From assembly GCA_023511585.1 (NCBI GenBank), contig JAIMBF010000012.1:1-54543 (forward strand): a DNA stretch of 54,543 bases, in the 5' to 3' direction. Source of the stretch: Terriglobia bacterium (GTDB lineage Bacteria; Pseudomonadota; Alphaproteobacteria; Acetobacterales; Acetobacteraceae). The number at the start of each line of letters is the position of its first letter. Position 1 is the stretch's first letter. This document shows, piece after piece, positions 8,258 to 17,236 of the stretch. A program made the translations under genes and the position numbers. The notes below the pieces were generated by a model. The model saw nothing but the letters and a program-made list of their open reading frames with translations, did not search any database and was not told the DNA's origin.

Positions 8258-8309
8258 CGAGGAGCGCGCGTACCGGCAATCATATGCTCCTACGCGCGCC
8301 CGGGCCTCG
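8258..8309 (+). promoter_or_regulatory. GC-rich hairpin in the leader of the chemoreceptor gene
   Basis: GCGCGCGTA (8264-8272) pairs perfectly with TACGCGCGC (8291-8299) across an 18-base loop, and an outer CGAGG (8258-8262) pairs with CCTCG (8305-8309). The structure lies 30 bases before the start of the chemoreceptor. There is no T-run after it, so it is not a classical terminator for the upstream permease. A stable leader structure or protein site is possible. It does not match a riboswitch class I know. Confidence 0.4.
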
Positions 8310-8338
8310 TAAGGATCAAACCGTAAAAAGGTACAATT

Positions 8339-10024
8339 ATGCTATCCTATAAGAACTTGAGGATCCCCTACAAGCTTGCCGTGGCTTTTGGTTCTCTTGT
8401 TATGGCAATTCTTATCGGAAGCGGCATGCTTTATTGGTCGATGGATTTCTTGCGGAATAGCACGGCTTTAACCGACCGCAGTGCCGTGATACGCCAGGAA
8501 CTGCAAAATATTTTGGAAGGAATGCTGAATCAGGAAACCGCTTTACGGGGATACTTGATTTCCTCCGATGAAAAATTCCTTGAACCTTATCGGGACGGGC
8601 AAAAGCAGTTTGAGAACGCAGTTTCGGCAGTAAAGCTGTTGATTGCCGACAATCACACTCAGGTGCAACGCTTGGCGCAGCTGGAGGAGCTCGCCCATCA
8701 CTGGCGAAAGGATGTCGCAGAAAAAGAAATTGCGTTCATTGCGAAGGCAAACTTGCAAGATGAGGCGCGGTTGATGGAAGCAAGCGGCGCTGGCAAGCGC
8801 GATATGGATCGCATCCGCTCTCTCCTTGCCGATATGGACCAAGCGGAACAGATTGTGCAGCAGCACCACGCCGCCAAACGTGCCACATTATTCCATATTG
8901 CTTCCCTGTTTGCGATCATCGGCTGCATTCTCTCCGTTTTGCTTGCCTTAGTCATGGGATGGTTGGTAACCCGCGGCGTTGCTGTGCCCGTTCAGCGTAT
9001 GGCAGAAGCAATGAAGCGCCTGGCTGGGGGTGATAAAGCAGTAGATGTTCCCGGGCTCGGACAGCGCGACGAGATCGGTATCATGGCGCAAGCCGTTCAG
9101 GTGTTCAAGGAGACCACGATTGAGGCAGAGCGTCTGGCGGCCGAACGAGCAGAAGAAGAGGCAAAGCGAAGGAATCGATCAGAGCGTCTGGACGGGCTTA
9201 TTCGTAGCTTCGAAAGCAAGGTGGGTAAGCTCGCGCAGGCGCTTGCGACTGCCGCGACCGAGATGGAATCTACTGCGCAATCCATGGCCTCTACTGCGGA
9301 ACAGACGAATCAGAAATCTCTGGCGGTGGCAGCAGCATCGGAACAAACTTCCGCCAACGTGCAAACAGTTGCCACGGCGGCTGAAGAGCTTGCTTCGTCT
9401 TTCAAAGAAATCAATCGTCAATTGGCGCAATTTTCTCAAATCTCAAGCAAAGCCGTGGAAGATGCTTCGCATACCGATTCTACCGTGCAAACGCTTGCCG
9501 TTTCCGCGCAACGCATTGGCGAGGTGGTTGGCCTCATCAATGATATCGCAAGCCAGACCAACCTGTTGGCGTTAAATGCGACGATCGAGGCCGCCCGGGC
9601 AGGAGATGCCGGCAAAGGATTTGCCGTGGTGGCGAGTGAGGTAAAATCGCTTGCCAGCCAAACAGCGAAAGCAACCGAGGAAATTTCTTCTCAGGTTTTC
9701 CAGATCCAGGAAGCGACGAAGACCACGGTAGGCGCGATCCAAAGTATCAGCGCCACTATCAACGAGATCAATAAAATCGTAACGGCTATTGCCGCCGCCG
9801 TAGAAGAGCAAACAACTGCAACGCAGGAAATCGCTCGAAACGTGCAAGAGGCCGCCAAAGGTACCGAAGATGTTTCCCGCAATATTGCCACTGTTAAACA
9901 AGCCGCGAATGACACCGGCGCAGCTTCGGCTCAAGTACTTGGTGCAGCCGGGCAGCTTGCTCGCAGCGTAAATGAATTGCGAGGAGAGGTGGATGGATTC
10001 CTCTCGGGCGTAAAGGCAGCTTAA
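8339..10024 (+). CDS. Methyl-accepting chemotaxis protein with CHASE3-like sensor
   Basis: A 561-residue chemoreceptor. A first membrane helix (about residues 12-35) and a second (about 183-208) flank a periplasmic helical domain whose [13 protein letters not shown] segment is typical of CHASE3. A HAMP domain follows (about 209-262, V-A-V-P-V-Q-R-M). The cytoplasmic signalling domain contains the conserved hairpin tip [18 protein letters not shown] near residue 405. There is no C-terminal CheR-docking pentapeptide. A weak AAAAGG lies before the ATG. No other chemotaxis or flagellar gene is in the window, so it acts with a pathway encoded elsewhere. The ligand is unknown. Confidence 0.92.
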   Translation: MLSYKNLRIPYKLAVAFGSLVMAILIGSGMLYWSMDFLRNSTALTDRSAVIRQELQNILEGMLNQETALRGYLISSDEKFLEPYRDGQKQFENAVSAVKLLIADNHTQVQRLAQLEELAHHWRKDVAEKEIAFIAKANLQDEARLMEASGAGKRDMDRIRSLLADMDQAEQIVQQHHAAKRATLFHIASLFAIIGCILSVLLALVMGWLVTRGVAVPVQRMAEAMKRLAGGDKAVDVPGLGQRDEIGIMAQAVQVFKETTIEAERLAAERAEEEAKRRNRSERLDGLIRSFESKVGKLAQALATAATEMESTAQSMASTAEQTNQKSLAVAAASEQTSANVQTVATAAEELASSFKEINRQLAQFSQISSKAVEDASHTDSTVQTLAVSAQRIGEVVGLINDIASQTNLLALNATIEAARAGDAGKGFAVVASEVKSLASQTAKATEEISSQVFQIQEATKTTVGAIQSISATINEINKIVTAIAAAVEEQTTATQEIARNVQEAAKGTEDVSRNIATVKQAANDTGAASAQVLGAAGQLARSVNELRGEVDGFLSGVKAA

Positions 10025-10258
10025 CTTGCCGTACCGAAAGAGAGTATTGAGGCTCAGCCGCCCTTTCGCCTTCTTATGACCCCATCCCCTGGGGCGGGCG
10101 GATAAGGTGCGGTTGCCGCGAAAGCACTTGGCGTGATCTTGCCTTGGCGGTCAAATCAGGGCAGCCTAAGCGCCCGCAGTAGAACTTCGTGAGCAGAGTA
10201 ACCCGGACGCTCGCGTTGTATTCTGGCGAAGCGCTACGAGGAGTCCAATCGCCCCTGT

Positions 10259-11482
10259 ATGAACGCAAAGAACAAAACCGTTTGCTCAACGCAGCATCCG
10301 CATCGCCTGCTTACCATTCTCCTTGGTGTCTCAGTGGCGCTGATGGCGTTTAATCTCCGGATTCCTATGGCAAGTATCGGGCCTCTTTTGCCGGAAGCGA
10401 TCAAGAGCACTGGGCTTTCTTCGGAAGGAGCAAGCTTTCTGACGGCTCTTCCTACGATCTGTTTCGGCCTTTTTAGTCCTATCGGGCCAACCCTCGCTCG
10501 GCGTTTTGGAATCGAACGCGTTCTGCTTGCTGCCTTAGTCGTGATTGCGGCCGGTACAGCCGCTCGCGGTTCGGCTACTGCGGAAGGGCTTTTCAGCGGT
10601 CAGATTTTGGCGTGTTTGGGGATTGCCGTTGTCAACGTGCTTCTGCCTGGTTTGGTAAAGCGTGATTTTCCGCGGCGTGTGGCTTTTATTACCGGTATTT
10701 ATGTCATGGCTTTATGCGCCGGCGCCGGCGCAGCTGCAGCGTTTACTGTTCCGCTATATACGTATTTTGGAGCGCACTGGGCAAAGGCTTTGGCCGCTTG
10801 GACAGTTCCCGCCGTAGTCGCAATTCTGCTTTGGTTTCCGTTTGCAATTCGGTCGGCTCATAATCTTTCGTTACGGCGCCCGCGTGTGCGCGGGCTTTGG
10901 AAAGATGCATTGGCTTGGCAGCTCACGTTGTTTATGGGCCTGCAATCAGCTTTGGCTTATATAGGCTTCGGGTGGCTGGCTCCGATGTTCCGCGATCGCG
11001 GATTGGATGCTACCACCGCTGGTTGGGTGCTTTCGATAAACATATTTGGGCAAGCGATATCATCTTTGCTTGCTCCTTCTTTGGCTACGCGGGGGCGAGA
11101 TCAGCGTGTGATCAACTTTCTCTCTGCTTTCCTTGCCGTCGTAGCATTTCTTGCCTGCTTTTATGGCTCAATCCGTTGGGCTTGGTTGTGGTCTGGTCTG
11201 CTTGGATTAGCACAAGGTGCGTTGTTTGCTGTGGGCCTCACGATGATAGTACTCCGTGCCGCCAATGTCGAGGTCGCCGGTAGTCTTTCAAGCATGACGC
11301 AAACCATCGGCTACCTAATAGCTTCTGGAGGCCCGTTTCTGGCCGGGATCTTCCGTGGGCTGACCGGGAGTTGGGACGGCGTGGCTGCTTTGGTGGCAAT
11401 TCTGGGCCTTGTTCTCGCAGCATGCGGTGTTGGCGCCGGCCGCGCAATTCTCGTGCGGGCGCACAGCGGCGCCGCTGCCTGA
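10259..11482 (+). CDS. MFS transporter, CynX/NimT-like
   Basis: A 407-residue major facilitator protein with about 12 hydrophobic segments. M-A-F-N-L-R-I-P-M-A-S-I-G-P-L-L near the start is the signature of the CynX/NimT (cyanate/nitroimidazole) branch, and the P-T-I-C-F-G-L-F-S-P-I-G-P-T-L-A-R-R-F-G loop is the MFS cytoplasmic motif. It is preceded by 234 bases with no recognisable gene and is 271 bases upstream of the LipT-like flavoprotein. The substrate is not known; no cyanase is nearby. No clear Shine-Dalgarno sequence precedes the ATG. Confidence 0.82.
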   Translation: MNAKNKTVCSTQHPHRLLTILLGVSVALMAFNLRIPMASIGPLLPEAIKSTGLSSEGASFLTALPTICFGLFSPIGPTLARRFGIERVLLAALVVIAAGTAARGSATAEGLFSGQILACLGIAVVNVLLPGLVKRDFPRRVAFITGIYVMALCAGAGAAAAFTVPLYTYFGAHWAKALAAWTVPAVVAILLWFPFAIRSAHNLSLRRPRVRGLWKDALAWQLTLFMGLQSALAYIGFGWLAPMFRDRGLDATTAGWVLSINIFGQAISSLLAPSLATRGRDQRVINFLSAFLAVVAFLACFYGSIRWAWLWSGLLGLAQGALFAVGLTMIVLRAANVEVAGSLSSMTQTIGYLIASGGPFLAGIFRGLTGSWDGVAALVAILGLVLAACGVGAGRAILVRAHSGAAA

Positions 11483-11753
11483 GGGGTGTCGCTTGGCCGG
11501 CGGATTAACTCCCGCGGCGGTTCGACATCCCGTCTCGTGTTTTTCTTTGAAGCGTGCCGTTCGGCGGGGTATGGTTTCCCTGTTCCAGCTGGTCGAGCCT
11601 GCCAAGGATTATTGTTGATGAGTTTTTGGGCAAACCGGAAAGTCTGTCATTTTCCATGCATCCCGGCAAACTTGCTGACGACCGTAGCCGGGCAGGATAC
11701 GATTCTGTCTCGAGCCAACGCTTTACCGCACGGCATAAGGCGGGGCGGGTGCT

Positions 11754-12884
11754 TTGCAAGTCCGTCGACGCCTCGGATGCTCATGGTTTAGAGAAGTGCC
11801 ACACTTCGAGACGGCGGATGTCGTTGTTATTGGGCTCGGGCCCGCGGGCGCGCGAGCAGCAGGTGTTGCGGCCCAGGCGGGGCTCCGGGTTATCGCGCTG
11901 GAGCGCCGCCGAGAAGCTGGCAGGCCCGTACAGTGTGCCGAGCTTGTCCCTGCACTACTCCAGCAGGAGGTGCCTAATTTGCTCTCGGTTTCGGAGCAAA
12001 GAGTCACGAGCATGGCGACCTTCGTCGAGAATGAGCCACCCGATGAAATGCCGAATTTCCACGGCTACATGATCAATCGGGCTGCCTTTGATCGTCTGCT
12101 TGCCGAGCAAGCGGCAAACGCGGGTGCCGAGTGCCGATTCGACTGCGCTCTCCTCCGTATCGACACGGAAGGCCTTCTCTATACATCTGACCATCATTGC
12201 CTTCAAGCTCAGATCATTATTGGCGCGGATGGTCCGCATTCGCGGGTAGGAGCCGCGATCGGCCAGCGAAACCAGGAACTGGTGGAGACGCGCCAAGTTA
12301 CGGTGCCGCTCTTGCACGCGTATGATGCAACCGACATTTTTCTTAGTGGTGACTACCCGGGAGGCTATGGGTGGCTGTTTCCGAAATCCGGTTTTGCCAA
12401 CCTCGGTCTTGGGCTTTGTTCCGAAACGCGGCACCAGTTAAAACGGCTGCTTGATCAGCTGCATCGTCGGCTCATAGAAATAGAGCGGGTCGGTGCTCGC
12501 CCGGTTGGCCTTACGGGTGGCCCTATTCCGGTCGGCGGCCGCTTGCGGGCCACGGGTTTCATTGGAAGCGTTCCGGTCGCTTTGGCTGGAGACGCTGCCG
12601 GTTTGACCAATCCTATCACGGGGGCTGGAATCGCCGCGGCGGTTCAGTCTGGCGGGCTTGCCGGGAGAGCGGCTGTCGACTGGCTGGCAGGACGAAGCGA
12701 AGCGCTTGATCTCTATGAAGAGGAGCTTGGCGATATTTTCGATGCTTCGTTGCATCGAGCTCTTCGTCATCGCCGGACCCTAATTGCGCGATCCCGGGAT
12801 GGCTTGCGACCAACCCCAGATGAGCTGAGGTCCGCCTGGATCGCTTATCCTCAATATTGGTCGGATTCGTGTGCAGGTTCCTAG
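11754..12884 (+). CDS. lipT: Geranylgeranyl-reductase-like FAD oxidoreductase, candidate LipT
   Basis: An FAD protein of 362-376 residues. Counting from a GTG at 11796, G-L-G-P-A-G (13-18) is the dinucleotide-binding loop, E36 ends the second strand, and P-V-Q-C-A-E (44-49) is the family's cysteine motif. G-A-D-G-P-H-S-R-V-G and G-D-A-A-G-L-T-N-P-I-T-G-A-G-I complete the FAD site. The TTG at 11754 has AAGGCGGGG upstream but adds 14 residues without motif; the true start is uncertain. Its stop directly abuts the lipoate ligase. In sHdr-type sulfur oxidisers such a flavoprotein, named LipT, is encoded beside sLpl(AB), LipS1 and LipS2; hence the name, which is inference from context. A role on isoprenoid lipids is the alternative. 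Confidence 0.7.
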   Translation: MQVRRRLGCSWFREVPHFETADVVVIGLGPAGARAAGVAAQAGLRVIALERRREAGRPVQCAELVPALLQQEVPNLLSVSEQRVTSMATFVENEPPDEMPNFHGYMINRAAFDRLLAEQAANAGAECRFDCALLRIDTEGLLYTSDHHCLQAQIIIGADGPHSRVGAAIGQRNQELVETRQVTVPLLHAYDATDIFLSGDYPGGYGWLFPKSGFANLGLGLCSETRHQLKRLLDQLHRRLIEIERVGARPVGLTGGPIPVGGRLRATGFIGSVPVALAGDAAGLTNPITGAGIAAAVQSGGLAGRAAVDWLAGRSEALDLYEEELGDIFDASLHRALRHRRTLIARSRDGLRPTPDELRSAWIAYPQYWSDSCAGS

Positions 12885-13970
12885 ATGGATAGTATTCCCG
12901 AATTCCGCGTGATTGACACGGGAATCCGCGGCGCTCGTGCCAACGTGGCGTTTGATCAAATGTTGATCGAGGCACGTAAGGAAGGCATTATTCCTAATAC
13001 GATAAGATTTTTACGCTTTTATCCTTCAGTGTTGATTGGCCGACATCAAATATTGAGCCACGAAGTCAATCTCGATTATTGTCTCGGCCGCGGTATTGAG
13101 GTCGGTCGTCGGATTACCGGCGGTGGGGGGCTTTATCTCGACCAAAATCAGATCGGCTGGGAACTCGTTTTCGACCGCAATCTCTTGCGTTTTTCCGACC
13201 TTGGGGATGCGGCGCGTCAAATTTGCGAAGCAGCGGCGTTAGGGTTGAATAAATTGGGGGTGCGGGCATACTATCGCCCTCGCAACGATATCGAAGTCGA
13301 AGGCCGTAAGATCAGCGGCACAGGCGGTTTCTTTGATGGCAACGTTCTGTTTTATCAAGGAACTCTGCTTATCGATTTCGATCCTGAGACGATGAGTGCT
13401 GCATTAAGGATTCCGTCATCTAAACTTGCCAAACGCGAGCTCGCTTCCGCGGGACAGCGCATTGTGACCATGCGGGCGTTGCTGGGTAATAAACTCCCTG
13501 ATTTGGGAACAATTTACCAGGGCTTGCTCGACGGCTTTGCGGAAGGCCTCAATATTCTTCCCTTATGGGGTGAGATTACGGAGCGCGAGGAACAGCTTGC
13601 GGAAGGGATTTATCATGACGAGGTCGGGACCGAAGCATTTGTCCGCATGCTCGACGAACCCAGAGGTGAGGGCAAAATTGCGAGCGCGGCACTCACGCGG
13701 CCGGGCGGCACGGTGCGCGTCGATATCCGGTTGGAGGGGGCACTCCAGAATCGAATTCGAGAGATTCTCATTACCGGAGATTTCTTCGTCACCCCGCCTA
13801 GAATTATCCTCGATCTTGAAGCAAGCCTGCGCGGAGTAGAGGTGAAAGATACCGCTTTCGTGATAGCGCAGTTTTTCCGAAGCGCGCCAGTGCAATTTTT
13901 AAGTTTAAAGCCTGAAGATATCCAAGACGCAATCGTGGCTGCTTTACAAGCTTTTCCTACATCGTCGTAA
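12885..13970 (+). CDS. slpl(AB): Two-domain lipoate-protein ligase, sLpl(AB)-like
   Basis: A 361-residue protein. The N-terminal two thirds is a lipoate ligase catalytic domain: R-R-I-T-G-G-G-G at residues 75-82 is the lipoyl/AMP-binding loop, and G-R-K-I-S-G-T-G at 140-147 carries the catalytic lysine K142, followed by F-Y-Q-G-T-L-L-I-D. The C-terminal part (about 255-361) resembles the LplB/accessory domain, with G-K-I-A-S-A and V-R-V-D-I-R-L-E-G and I-T-G-D-F-F. An LplA-LplB fusion of this kind is the sLpl(AB) enzyme of the dedicated lipoylation pathway. It starts one base after the flavoprotein stop, so the two are surely co-transcribed. Codons look more AT-rich than in the following genes. 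An ordinary fused LplA is the alternative. Confidence 0.78.
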   Translation: MDSIPEFRVIDTGIRGARANVAFDQMLIEARKEGIIPNTIRFLRFYPSVLIGRHQILSHEVNLDYCLGRGIEVGRRITGGGGLYLDQNQIGWELVFDRNLLRFSDLGDAARQICEAAALGLNKLGVRAYYRPRNDIEVEGRKISGTGGFFDGNVLFYQGTLLIDFDPETMSAALRIPSSKLAKRELASAGQRIVTMRALLGNKLPDLGTIYQGLLDGFAEGLNILPLWGEITEREEQLAEGIYHDEVGTEAFVRMLDEPRGEGKIASAALTRPGGTVRVDIRLEGALQNRIREILITGDFFVTPPRIILDLEASLRGVEVKDTAFVIAQFFRSAPVQFLSLKPEDIQDAIVAALQAFPTSS

Positions 13971-14047
13971 GGAAATTCGGCTGCGTCCCGGAGGCCATGC
14001 TCTCGAGGCTGTTTGGTAAGAAGCAGCGGGTTGCGTCTCTCTTTCGG

Positions 14048-14075
14048 TTGAGCCACCATAATTTCCGCGCATAAT
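14048..14075 (+). promoter_or_regulatory. Possible promoter of the VOC-molybdoenzyme unit
   Basis: TTGAGC (14048-14053) and CATAAT (14070-14075) are separated by 16 bases, a plausible sigma-70 type pair. The -10 is about 28 bases before the ATG of the VOC gene, which has a GGGAGG ribosome site. Seen by eye only. Confidence 0.35.
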
Positions 14076-14103
14076 TTGAAATCTCAATCCAGGGAGGCTT
14101 GTG

Positions 14104-14973
14104 ATGCGTCCTTCGTACGATCGAACTCAGGAAGACCTTGGGAACATCGTTGAACTCGGACACGTGAACGTGCAAGTGCCGGACCAGCATTCGGCAACGC
14201 TGTTTTACATCACCGGTCTCGGCCTTACGCGGGATCCCTACCTGATGACGGGTGTTACCAACATGTGGGTGAATGTGGGGCGCAGCCAATTCCATTTGCC
14301 GCGCGGGCCGGCTCAGGTCGTGGCGGGGCGGATTGGTCTGGTTCTCCCCGACCTTGAGGCGGCGTTGCATCGGCTAGCCGCGATCCGTGACAACTTGGCT
14401 GACAGCCGCTTCGGCTTTCGCGAAGGTGACGGTTTCATAGACGTCACCTGCCCATGGGGCAATCAGATCCGACTGCATGCCCCGGATATGCGGTTCGGGC
14501 GAATTGTGCTGGGTATGCCCTACGTGGAGATTAACGTGCCCCGAGGGGTGGATGACGGCATCATCGCTTTTTACCGGGAGATCTTGAACGGCCCTGCCGA
14601 GCATTTTGAGGACCGGGAAGGCCCAGGGGTGCGGGTGCTGCTCGCGCCGGACCAGTATCTGATTTTCCGTGAGACGGATCGGCCGATTCCTCCTTATGAC
14701 GGAGCGCATATCCAGATTACACTGGTAAATTTTTCCGAGCCGCATCGGCGGCTTTTGGAGCGCGGGCTGATTACCGAGGAGAGCGATCAGCACCAGTACC
14801 GCTTCGAGAATGTCATCGATCCTCGTTCTGGCCAAGTGCTGGTCCGCTTCCAGCATGAGGTGCGCAGCATGTGCCATCCGCTATTCGGCCGACCTTTGGT
14901 GAATCGGAACCCGGCGCAGACGAACACGCAGTTTGTGCCCGGTTACGAAAATCTGCCCTGGGCAATGCCGTGA
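14104..14973 (+). CDS. VOC-family (glyoxalase/extradiol dioxygenase-like) protein, two domains
   Basis: A 289-residue protein with two vicinal-oxygen-chelate repeats: the first opens with E-L-G-H-V-N-V-Q-V-P near residue 17 and F-Y-I-T-G-L-G-L, the second with P-Y-V-E-I-N-V-P near residue 140 and I-A-F-Y-R-E-I-L-N-G, followed by L-I-F-R-E-T with a candidate metal glutamate. Such proteins bind a divalent metal and act on ring-cleavage or conjugation substrates; which reaction applies here is not clear. GTG 14101 is an alternative start directly before the ATG; GGGAGG is upstream. It is 72 bases before the molybdopterin oxidoreductase. Confidence 0.72.
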   Translation: MRPSYDRTQEDLGNIVELGHVNVQVPDQHSATLFYITGLGLTRDPYLMTGVTNMWVNVGRSQFHLPRGPAQVVAGRIGLVLPDLEAALHRLAAIRDNLADSRFGFREGDGFIDVTCPWGNQIRLHAPDMRFGRIVLGMPYVEINVPRGVDDGIIAFYREILNGPAEHFEDREGPGVRVLLAPDQYLIFRETDRPIPPYDGAHIQITLVNFSEPHRRLLERGLITEESDQHQYRFENVIDPRSGQVLVRFQHEVRSMCHPLFGRPLVNRNPAQTNTQFVPGYENLPWAMP

Positions 14974-15045
14974 GGTGACGGCGGTGAGATGGCGGCGCGC
15001 CCATGATGCGTTGAATCGCTCGCCTACACCCTGTAGGGTTGTGAA

Positions 15046-17151
15046 ATGAGCCAAAGCCAAAAGCGCAACGCAGCCGTCGCTCTTCGCTCCTCGGTCTGCC
15101 CGCATGACTGCCCGTCCACCTGCGCGCTGGAGGTGGAAGTGCTGGATGGCCGGCGGATTGGAGCAATCCGCGGGGCGGAGGCCAATACTTATACCGCCGG
15201 GGTCATCTGCGCCAAGGTCGCACGCTACGCCGAGCGTATTCACCATCCGGACCGGCTTCTCTGCCCGTTGCTGCGCACCGGACCGAAAGGGTCTGGTCAA
15301 TTTCGCCCAATTACCTGGGATGAAGCCTTGGATCGGGTGGCAGAGCGGTTTCTCGCGGTGGCTGAGAAATACGGGAGCGAAGCGGTTTGGCCTTATTACT
15401 ACGCCGGGACTATGGGGTTGGTGCAGCGCGACGGGATTAACCGGCTACGGCATGTGATGCGCTATTCACGCCAACACAATACCATTTGCACCGCACTTTG
15501 CGAAGCCGGTTGGATTGCCGGTGCGGGCCGCTGCACGGGGCCGGATCCGCGAGAAATGGCGAAAGCCGACTTGATCGTGATCTGGGGCGGCAACCCGGTT
15601 TCTACGCAGGTGAACGTCATGGCTCACGTGAGCCGTGCACGCAAAGAGCGGGCTGCCAAACTGGTGGTCGTGGATCCCTACCGCACCGGCACCGCGCAAG
15701 TGGCGGACATGCATCTAGCGCTCCGTCCTGCAACCGACGCCGCGCTCGCTTGCGCTGTCATGCATGTGGCTTTCCGTGACGGATACGCCGACAAAGATTA
15801 CATGGCCCGCTACACCGATTGTCCGGAGCGGCTGGAAGCGCATCTGGCCACACGTACGCCGGAGTGGGCAAGCGCAATTACCGGGCTTTCCGTGGCGGAG
15901 ATCGAAGCTTTTGCCCGCCTCTATTGCAGCACCCGTCGGAGTTACATCCGGATGGGCTACGGTTTCGCGCGCGTGCGCAATGGAGCGGTCAATCTCCATG
16001 CGGTGAGTTGCCTGCCCGGCGTGACCGGTGCTTGGCAGTATGAAGGCGGCGGGGCGTTCTGGAGCAATCGGAGCATTTACCATTGGGATAAGACGCTGAT
16101 CGAAGGTCTGGATGCTCGCGATCCTTCAGTGCGCATCATGGACATGAGCCGGATTGGAGCCGTGCTCACCGGCGATCGGCGGGATTTGGGTGACGGGCCG
16201 CCGGTGATGGCAATGCTGATCCAAAACACCAACCCGGCGGTGGTGGCGCCGAACTCCAACAGGGTACGGCAAGGCTTCCTTCGGGAGGATCTGTTTGTTT
16301 GCGTGCATGAACAGTTCATGACCGCAACCGCAAAACTGGCCGACATTGTGCTGCCGGCGACGATGTTCATGGAACATGACGATCTTTATCAGGCCGGTGG
16401 GCACAGCCATATTCAAATTGGCCCAAAGCTGATCGAACCGCCGGGCGAGTGCCGCTCTAATCACGAAGTGCTCCAGGGGCTTGCCAGGAGGCTCGGGGCG
16501 CGCCACCCGGGCTTCGAGATGACGGCAATGGAGCTGATCGACGCCACGCTTCGGGCCTCCGGTTGGCCTGGAGCGCAAACGGTGTTGGCGCAGCGGTGGA
16601 TCGACGCGCAGCCATCCTTTGCCGAAAGTCATTTTCTTAACGGCTTCGGCCATTCGGATGGCCGTTTCCGCTTCGCTCCCGACTGGCAAGCGATCGGTCC
16701 CTATTATGCCGGTCTTCCGGAGCTGCCCGACCATGTTGGCGTGATTGATGAGAGCACGCCGGAACGCCCATTCCGCCTGGTCGCCCCGCCCGCCCGACAA
16801 TTTCTGAACACTACCTTCACCGAGACCCCCACCTCGCGCAAACGCGAGCGGCGGCCGACGGCGCTCATTCACCCACAAGATGCCGAACGGCTTGGCATTG
16901 TGGAGGGCGGGCTTGTTCGACTGGGCAATCAGCGTGGCGAAGTGCGGCTCCATGCCCGGCTGTTCGACGGCCTGCAGCCTGGGGTCATTGTGGTGGAGGG
17001 TATCTGGCCGCATGAGGACTTCCCGGACGGCGTTGGGATCAACGCGCTCACCAGCGATGATCCGGGCCTGCCCAACGGCGGTGCCGTATTCCACGATACC
17101 GCGGTATGGCTCACGGCGGAGGCGGCGGAGTTGCCCATTGCCGCGGAGTGA
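15046..17151 (+). CDS. Molybdopterin oxidoreductase (DMSO reductase superfamily), cytosolic
   Basis: A 701-residue single-chain molybdo/tungsto-enzyme. C-P-H-D-C-P-S-T-C near residue 18 and a fourth cysteine in G-V-I-C-A-K bind an Fe4S4 cluster. L-I-V-I-W-G-G-N-P-V-S-T and V-V-D-P-Y-R-T bind the bis-MGD cofactor, and the C-terminal beta-barrel domain (from about residue 580) has A-L-I-H-P-Q-D-A-E-R-L-G. The segment N-T-I-C-T-A-L-C-E-A-G contains a cysteine that could be the metal ligand. No Tat signal is present, so it acts in the cytosol. It has no partner iron-sulfur or membrane subunit nearby. This C-P-H-D-C-P subfamily is common in proteobacteria but its substrate is mostly unassigned. 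Confidence 0.85.
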   Translation: MSQSQKRNAAVALRSSVCPHDCPSTCALEVEVLDGRRIGAIRGAEANTYTAGVICAKVARYAERIHHPDRLLCPLLRTGPKGSGQFRPITWDEALDRVAERFLAVAEKYGSEAVWPYYYAGTMGLVQRDGINRLRHVMRYSRQHNTICTALCEAGWIAGAGRCTGPDPREMAKADLIVIWGGNPVSTQVNVMAHVSRARKERAAKLVVVDPYRTGTAQVADMHLALRPATDAALACAVMHVAFRDGYADKDYMARYTDCPERLEAHLATRTPEWASAITGLSVAEIEAFARLYCSTRRSYIRMGYGFARVRNGAVNLHAVSCLPGVTGAWQYEGGGAFWSNRSIYHWDKTLIEGLDARDPSVRIMDMSRIGAVLTGDRRDLGDGPPVMAMLIQNTNPAVVAPNSNRVRQGFLREDLFVCVHEQFMTATAKLADIVLPATMFMEHDDLYQAGGHSHIQIGPKLIEPPGECRSNHEVLQGLARRLGARHPGFEMTAMELIDATLRASGWPGAQTVLAQRWIDAQPSFAESHFLNGFGHSDGRFRFAPDWQAIGPYYAGLPELPDHVGVIDESTPERPFRLVAPPARQFLNTTFTETPTSRKRERRPTALIHPQDAERLGIVEGGLVRLGNQRGEVRLHARLFDGLQPGVIVVEGIWPHEDFPDGVGINALTSDDPGLPNGGAVFHDTAVWLTAEAAELPIAAE

Positions 17152-17236
17152 CATCTCGATCCTCGGTGCGGAATGCGGTCTTCGCGATCACGGACAGGCT
17201 TTGCCAATTCCAATCCGGGCTCTTTTGCGAACACCG

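Noticed and set aside
10081-10095. Short CCCCA/TGGGG stem after the chemoreceptor
   Set aside because: Five pairs only and no T-run, so not a credible terminator.
10074-10289. 71-codon minus-strand frame between the chemoreceptor and the MFS gene
   Set aside because: No similarity seen and it overlaps the MFS start; treated as chance.
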